Assembly (NCBI GenBank): GCA_964644375.1
Contig: CAZXWJ010000014.1
Span: 1-35,277 of the forward strand
Length of the DNA stretch: 35,277 nt
Direction of reading: 5' to 3'
Origin: CAYNYM01 sp964644375
GTDB taxonomy: Bacteria; Desulfobacterota; DSM-4660; Desulfatiglandales; HGW-15
Under the pieces are notes generated by a model. It was not told the origin of the DNA and ran no database searches. It was given only the letters and a program-made list of their open reading frames with translations. Below, piece by piece: positions 32,626-35,277 of the stretch (position 1 is its first letter; every line of letters starts with the position of its first letter). Made by a program: the position numbers and the translations under genes.

Positions 32626-33066
32626 ATGAAAGCGAGCATCATAACTGGAATCATGGTAATCGTGCTGGTTTTTGCATTCACCAATCCCGCTTCGGCCGGT
32701 GATCGTCCTTATCAGCGACAGGGCAAACAGATGGAGAGAATCGCCGGAGGCGTCCAAAAGGGTGAAATTACCCACAGAGAGCATTCTCGGCTCAATCAGG
32801 AACAGAAGCGCATTCAAAGGTTCAGACGCCAATCAATGGCGGACGGCCGGTTGAGCCCCGGCGAAAGACGGCGCCTGCATCGCATGCAGGAGAAAGCGAG
32901 CAGGCATATTTATCGGGAAAAACACAACCAGAGAGTCCGCTATCGACCCTCGACGCAGCATAGGGCCTGTTACAACGGGCGCCTGCGATCCGGTGGATAT
33001 GGCGTTTCAGGAATATGGATAACACCCGGGTGGGGATTCTCTCTCTCAACCGGTGGGCGATGGTAA
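32626..33066 (+). CDS. Secreted basic helical protein
   Basis: The product has 146 residues from ATG 32626, behind AAAGGAG. A signal peptide (MKASIITGIMVIVLVFAF, cleavage after NPASAG) leads into a strongly basic helical region. Two similar helical hairpins are visible: QMERIAGGVQKGEITHREHS/RLNQEQKRIQ, then ADGRLSPGERRRLHRMQEKA/SRHIYREKHN. The tail is Gly/Tyr/Trp-rich. Related short proteins are widespread in Proteobacteria as hypothetical proteins, to my recollection. The LSPGER-RRL helix recalls the LTxxQ helices of CpxP/ZraP-type periplasmic proteins, but homology is not shown. It is followed by a hairpin and then the ECF sigma gene, and may belong to that regulon. Confidence 0.8.
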   Translation: MKASIITGIMVIVLVFAFTNPASAGDRPYQRQGKQMERIAGGVQKGEITHREHSRLNQEQKRIQRFRRQSMADGRLSPGERRRLHRMQEKASRHIYREKHNQRVRYRPSTQHRACYNGRLRSGGYGVSGIWITPGWGFSLSTGGRW

Positions 33067-33103
33067 CCCTCTTCCCATGCGGCCTGTATCGATGGTATAC
33101 TGC

Positions 33104-33135
33104 AACTCCTCCGGGCCTTCGTGCCCGGAGGAGTT
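33104..33135 (+). terminator. Strong hairpin between secreted-protein and sigma genes
   Basis: AACTCCTCCGGGC and its perfect complement (13 bp each) flank CTTCGT. Only TTAATTCT follows, so the T-tract is weak. It may stop or attenuate transcription from the secreted-protein gene into the sigma gene. Confidence 0.6.
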
Positions 33136-33186
33136 AATTCTAGACTTCCACGACAACGCTGATGAGGGTTGGTCGGAAAGGCCGTG

Positions 33187-33861
33187 ATGGTATTCCAAAA
33201 GGGAATAAGTCTTGCGGAAGAATATGCACCGGGGCAGGGGACCGAGAAAGAGGACTCCGAGTCCTCGGTGCGTGAACCGGATGACAGTGAACTGGTGAGA
33301 CGAGCCCAAAACGATGACCCATGGGCCACGGATCGGTTGCTTCGGAAGTACTACGAGAAGGCTTACGGAATTGCCTTTCGAATGTGTGCAGGGGATGCCG
33401 AAGAGGCCGGGGATCTCGTTCAGGATGCATTTTTCAAGGCCTTTCGCAACCTCAAGAAATTCAGAGAAGACTCTTCTTTTTACACCTGGCTCTACCGTAT
33501 CGTGATCAATACCTGCCTCGACGGTCGAAGACGCACGCGGCGACGCAAAGGGCTTTTCTCCCTGTGGCGACCGAGGCGAAAGGTCGACCAGGATGTGGGG
33601 CGGCCCCTGGAAGAGCGGCCTGATCCGAAGGCTTCAGCCAATCCCCTTTCAAGTCTTCGTGGAAAGCAACTCAAGAACCAGGTGCTGCAGGCCCTCGATG
33701 CCTTATCGGACAAACAGCGAATGGCTTTTGAACTCAAGGTGTTTGAGGATATGACTATCGGAGAAATTGCAAAAGTGATGAGGGCCGCGGAAGGGACGGT
33801 GAAGTCCCATCTCTTCCGGGCGACCCGACATGTCCGTCAGGTCTTGTCGGACAAGGGCTAA
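33187..33861 (+). CDS. ECF-type RNA polymerase sigma factor
   Basis: The product has 224 residues from ATG 33187, with GGAAAGG 5 bases upstream; a TTG at 33169 is in frame. Sigma2 is visible as DLVQDAFFKAFRNLKKF followed by FYTWLYRIVINTCLD, and sigma4 as LDALSDKQRMAFELKVFEDM followed by TIGEIAKVMRAAEGTVKSHL. The linker is long and basic. The layout fits RpoE-like ECF sigma factors controlled by a membrane anti-sigma factor, which is encoded 21 bases downstream. It would direct polymerase to promoters such as the candidate at 32562-32590. Confidence 0.94.
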   Translation: MVFQKGISLAEEYAPGQGTEKEDSESSVREPDDSELVRRAQNDDPWATDRLLRKYYEKAYGIAFRMCAGDAEEAGDLVQDAFFKAFRNLKKFREDSSFYTWLYRIVINTCLDGRRRTRRRKGLFSLWRPRRKVDQDVGRPLEERPDPKASANPLSSLRGKQLKNQVLQALDALSDKQRMAFELKVFEDMTIGEIAKVMRAAEGTVKSHLFRATRHVRQVLSDKG

Positions 33862-33882
33862 TCCGTAAGAGGAGGGAATCTC

Positions 33883-34461
33883 ATGAAACCGTGTGCCGAA
33901 CATATGGAAACCCTGATGCTGGATGTATACGGAGAATTGGGACCGGAGGCGCGTTCGGCCTGGGAGGGACACCTGAAGACCTGCGAGGCCTGCCGGCGGG
34001 AACGCCTGCGGGTGCAACGGTTGGCAGGGGATCTGAAACGCGCAGCGGGACCCCCAAATCTTTCTCATCAACAGGTCGCGGAGGGTGTTCGAGCCGTTCG
34101 AAGGAGGCTCGTGGACGCCCGGGAGGAGGCATGGTGGCGGAAGATGCTGCATGTCAGCCCCGCCAGGCTTGTTCCTGCGGCGGTTGCGCTTTGCGCCTTG
34201 GTCCTCGCCGTCACCGTGGTCGACAGGGAGACCATCAGGACCTCCATCGGGATTCGAACGGCATCACAACCGGAAATTGGGGAACCGATCGAATCGGAAG
34301 ACCTGGAGTTGATCAGACATCTGGATCTGCTGAAGGAGATGGAGTCCCTTGGAAAGCTGGTCCAGGTCGTTGAGCAAAACAACGGGAATTCACGACATCT
34401 GAAAATGGATCCAAACACACAAGGAAAAATTCGGGATGAAAAGAAAGAAAATTATGCATAG
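33883..34461 (+). CDS. Anti-sigma factor with zinc-binding domain
   Basis: The protein has 192 residues. GAGGAGGG precedes the ATG. The N-terminal 50 residues form a ZAS-type anti-sigma domain with the H-x3-C-x2-C signature at His30, Cys34 and Cys37 and a further Cys4. One membrane helix (about 96-113, LVPAAVALCALVLAVTVV) follows, then about 80 residues outside, rich in charged residues. This fits a cytoplasmic sigma-binding domain tethered to the inner membrane with a periplasmic tail, released by proteolysis or a redox or metal signal. Gene order directly after the sigma factor supports the pairing. Its last 26 bases overlap the next gene. Confidence 0.9.
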   Translation: MKPCAEHMETLMLDVYGELGPEARSAWEGHLKTCEACRRERLRVQRLAGDLKRAAGPPNLSHQQVAEGVRAVRRRLVDAREEAWWRKMLHVSPARLVPAAVALCALVLAVTVVDRETIRTSIGIRTASQPEIGEPIESEDLELIRHLDLLKEMESLGKLVQVVEQNNGNSRHLKMDPNTQGKIRDEKKENYA

Positions 34462-34906
34462 ACCGGGCGTTTATGTGAAAGGGCTATGGATCGCTCTTCT
34501 ACTCCTTTCACCCGTTATGCCGGGTTTTTCCGCCCATGCCCGGGGATATCAGGATCGTCCGTCCTATTCCATTCCCCAACATCAAAACGGCATCCCGGAA
34601 TATCCGGCGGATATGACGAAACGCTATGCTTCCAACAACCGGGGGAAGCACGGCAAGCAACATGACATGCAGGATCGCTACAGGGAATGGCAGGGGTTGT
34701 CTCCGCAGGAAAAGCAGAGACTGCGCCAGAGATACGAGAAGTGGAACCGCATGCCCAAAAAGGACCGAAACCTATACCAGCGCCGCTTTGAGCAATGGCA
34801 GCAGCTCTCACCCAAAGAACAGAAAAGGCTCAAAAAACAACTCAACCAATGGGATACGCTCTCGCCTCAGGAAAAAGAACGGATTCGAAGGCGGTTCAAG
34901 AAATAA
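34436..34906 (+). CDS. Secreted helical-repeat protein (DUF3106-like)
   Basis: The product has 156 residues. A basic start and hydrophobic core (LWIALLLLSPVMPGFSAHA) form a signal peptide. The mature part ends in repeats of about 22 residues: YREWQGLSPQEKQRLRQRYE, KWNRMPKKDRNLYQRRFE, QWQQLSPKEQKRLKKQLN, QWDTLSPQEKERIRRRFK. The pattern W-x-x-L-S-P-x-E-x-x-R-L resembles DUF3106. The protein is very basic and likely periplasmic. The start at 34436 lies inside the anti-sigma gene, with AAGGA upstream; ATG 34454 is an alternative. The overlap implies co-translation with the anti-sigma factor, so it may modulate or be part of the envelope response. Function unknown. Confidence 0.82.
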   Translation: MKRKKIMHRPGVYVKGLWIALLLLSPVMPGFSAHARGYQDRPSYSIPQHQNGIPEYPADMTKRYASNNRGKHGKQHDMQDRYREWQGLSPQEKQRLRQRYEKWNRMPKKDRNLYQRRFEQWQQLSPKEQKRLKKQLNQWDTLSPQEKERIRRRFKK

Positions 34907-35277
34907 CCCACATCCTTCATTTGCCCTTCTCCCGCCTCTCTGGACGGGCACCTGATCTGCCATAAAGACCTTACCTGCCTCTCGCGTGGCGGGATGACCT
35001 TCCCGTCGGAGGTTGACGCCCCCTGGCCAGGCTGTCCGCGTTTCAGGAAGGCGTTCAATCCTTGAAAAAAGAACCATTTGATGGTAGCCTACGGCAACAG
35101 TGCCTGGCCTCTGGGAACGGCCTTTTCCGGTAGCTCTACCCTGTCGCCCAGGGGGAATGCCGACCTTCCACCATTCAGGGATGCGCCTGCTTGAGAGTCC
35201 GCTTTGGGTTTCCGCACTACATATCGTCAACAAAAGAAATCGGGTCCGGTTCCTCGCCGGAATGCATCGGGACCTGA
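34907..35277. other. Right margin without a recognised gene
   Basis: The stretch is GC-rich, with long minus-strand frames (34808-35233 and an overlapping one) that lack ribosome binding sites and read like non-coding DNA. It contains several short inverted repeats. I cannot place it; the start of a repeated element that extends past the edge is one possibility. No clear terminator for the preceding gene is seen. Confidence 0.35.

Noticed and set aside
34808..35233. 141-codon minus-strand frame at the right edge
   Set aside because: It overlaps the real DUF3106-like gene, lacks a ribosome binding site and reads as Arg/Gly/Pro-rich shadow sequence.

Overview
The window looks like a chromosomal stretch from an anaerobic Gram-negative bacterium of the former Deltaproteobacteria (Desulfobacterota). 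This is inference from its many multi-PAS/receiver kinases, a sigma54-type response regulator, small SAP-like Cys proteins that I recall from that group, and moderate GC. I see no rRNA, tRNA, CRISPR array or complete mobile element. About two thirds of the DNA encodes signal transduction.

Left part (1-5.3 kb): a secreted TPR protein (minus strand), the RNA-binding protein KhpA with its own terminator, an ATP-grasp enzyme, and a zinc-ribbon/RDD membrane protein whose 3' end overlaps the ATP-grasp gene convergently. Next (5.3-11.2 kb) is a very large soluble hybrid kinase (four GAF or GAF-like modules, PAS, HisKA/HATPase, two receivers, HPt). It overlaps a receiver-GGDEF diguanylate cyclase with an intact I-site, so a phosphorelay to c-di-GMP is likely. 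Convergent to it are a UbiB/AarF-like atypical kinase and a phasin-like coiled-coil protein with a good sigma70 promoter.

Middle part (13.5-19.4 kb, all minus): an alpha/beta-hydrolase remnant, a repeat/hairpin region, a cold-shock protein, a STAS-like protein, and what looks like a tandemly duplicated module of a small SAP-like Cys4 protein followed by a receiver-only regulator. One of the two receivers is broken. Upstream is a NarL-type regulator overlapping its PAS-rich DesK/NarX-type kinase.

Decayed sensory operon (19.7-27.3 kb, all minus): in transcription order a receiver-only regulator, a cheW pseudogene, an intact MCP, a family 3 solute-binding protein with an in-frame TGA, a membrane sensor kinase split by a frameshift, and a receiver-PAS-kinase followed by an out-of-frame stub of a lost C-terminal receiver. 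So many independent lesions in one operon suggest loss of selection, although assembly error must be excluded. Next come a sigma54-dependent NtrC-type regulator and its partner kinase with receivers at both ends (27.7-32.0 kb), coupled by an ATGA overlap.

Right part (32.0-35.3 kb, plus): an AT-rich gap, then a compact envelope-stress-like locus. It holds a small secreted basic helical protein behind a plausible ECF promoter, an ECF sigma factor, a zinc-finger membrane anti-sigma factor, and a second secreted helical-repeat protein overlapping the anti-sigma gene. The last 370 bases have no recognisable gene.

The strongest candidates for something undescribed are the duplicated SAP-Cys4/receiver module, a shared C-x10-C-x2-C PAS domain in three kinases, and the ECF locus with two secreted helical proteins.
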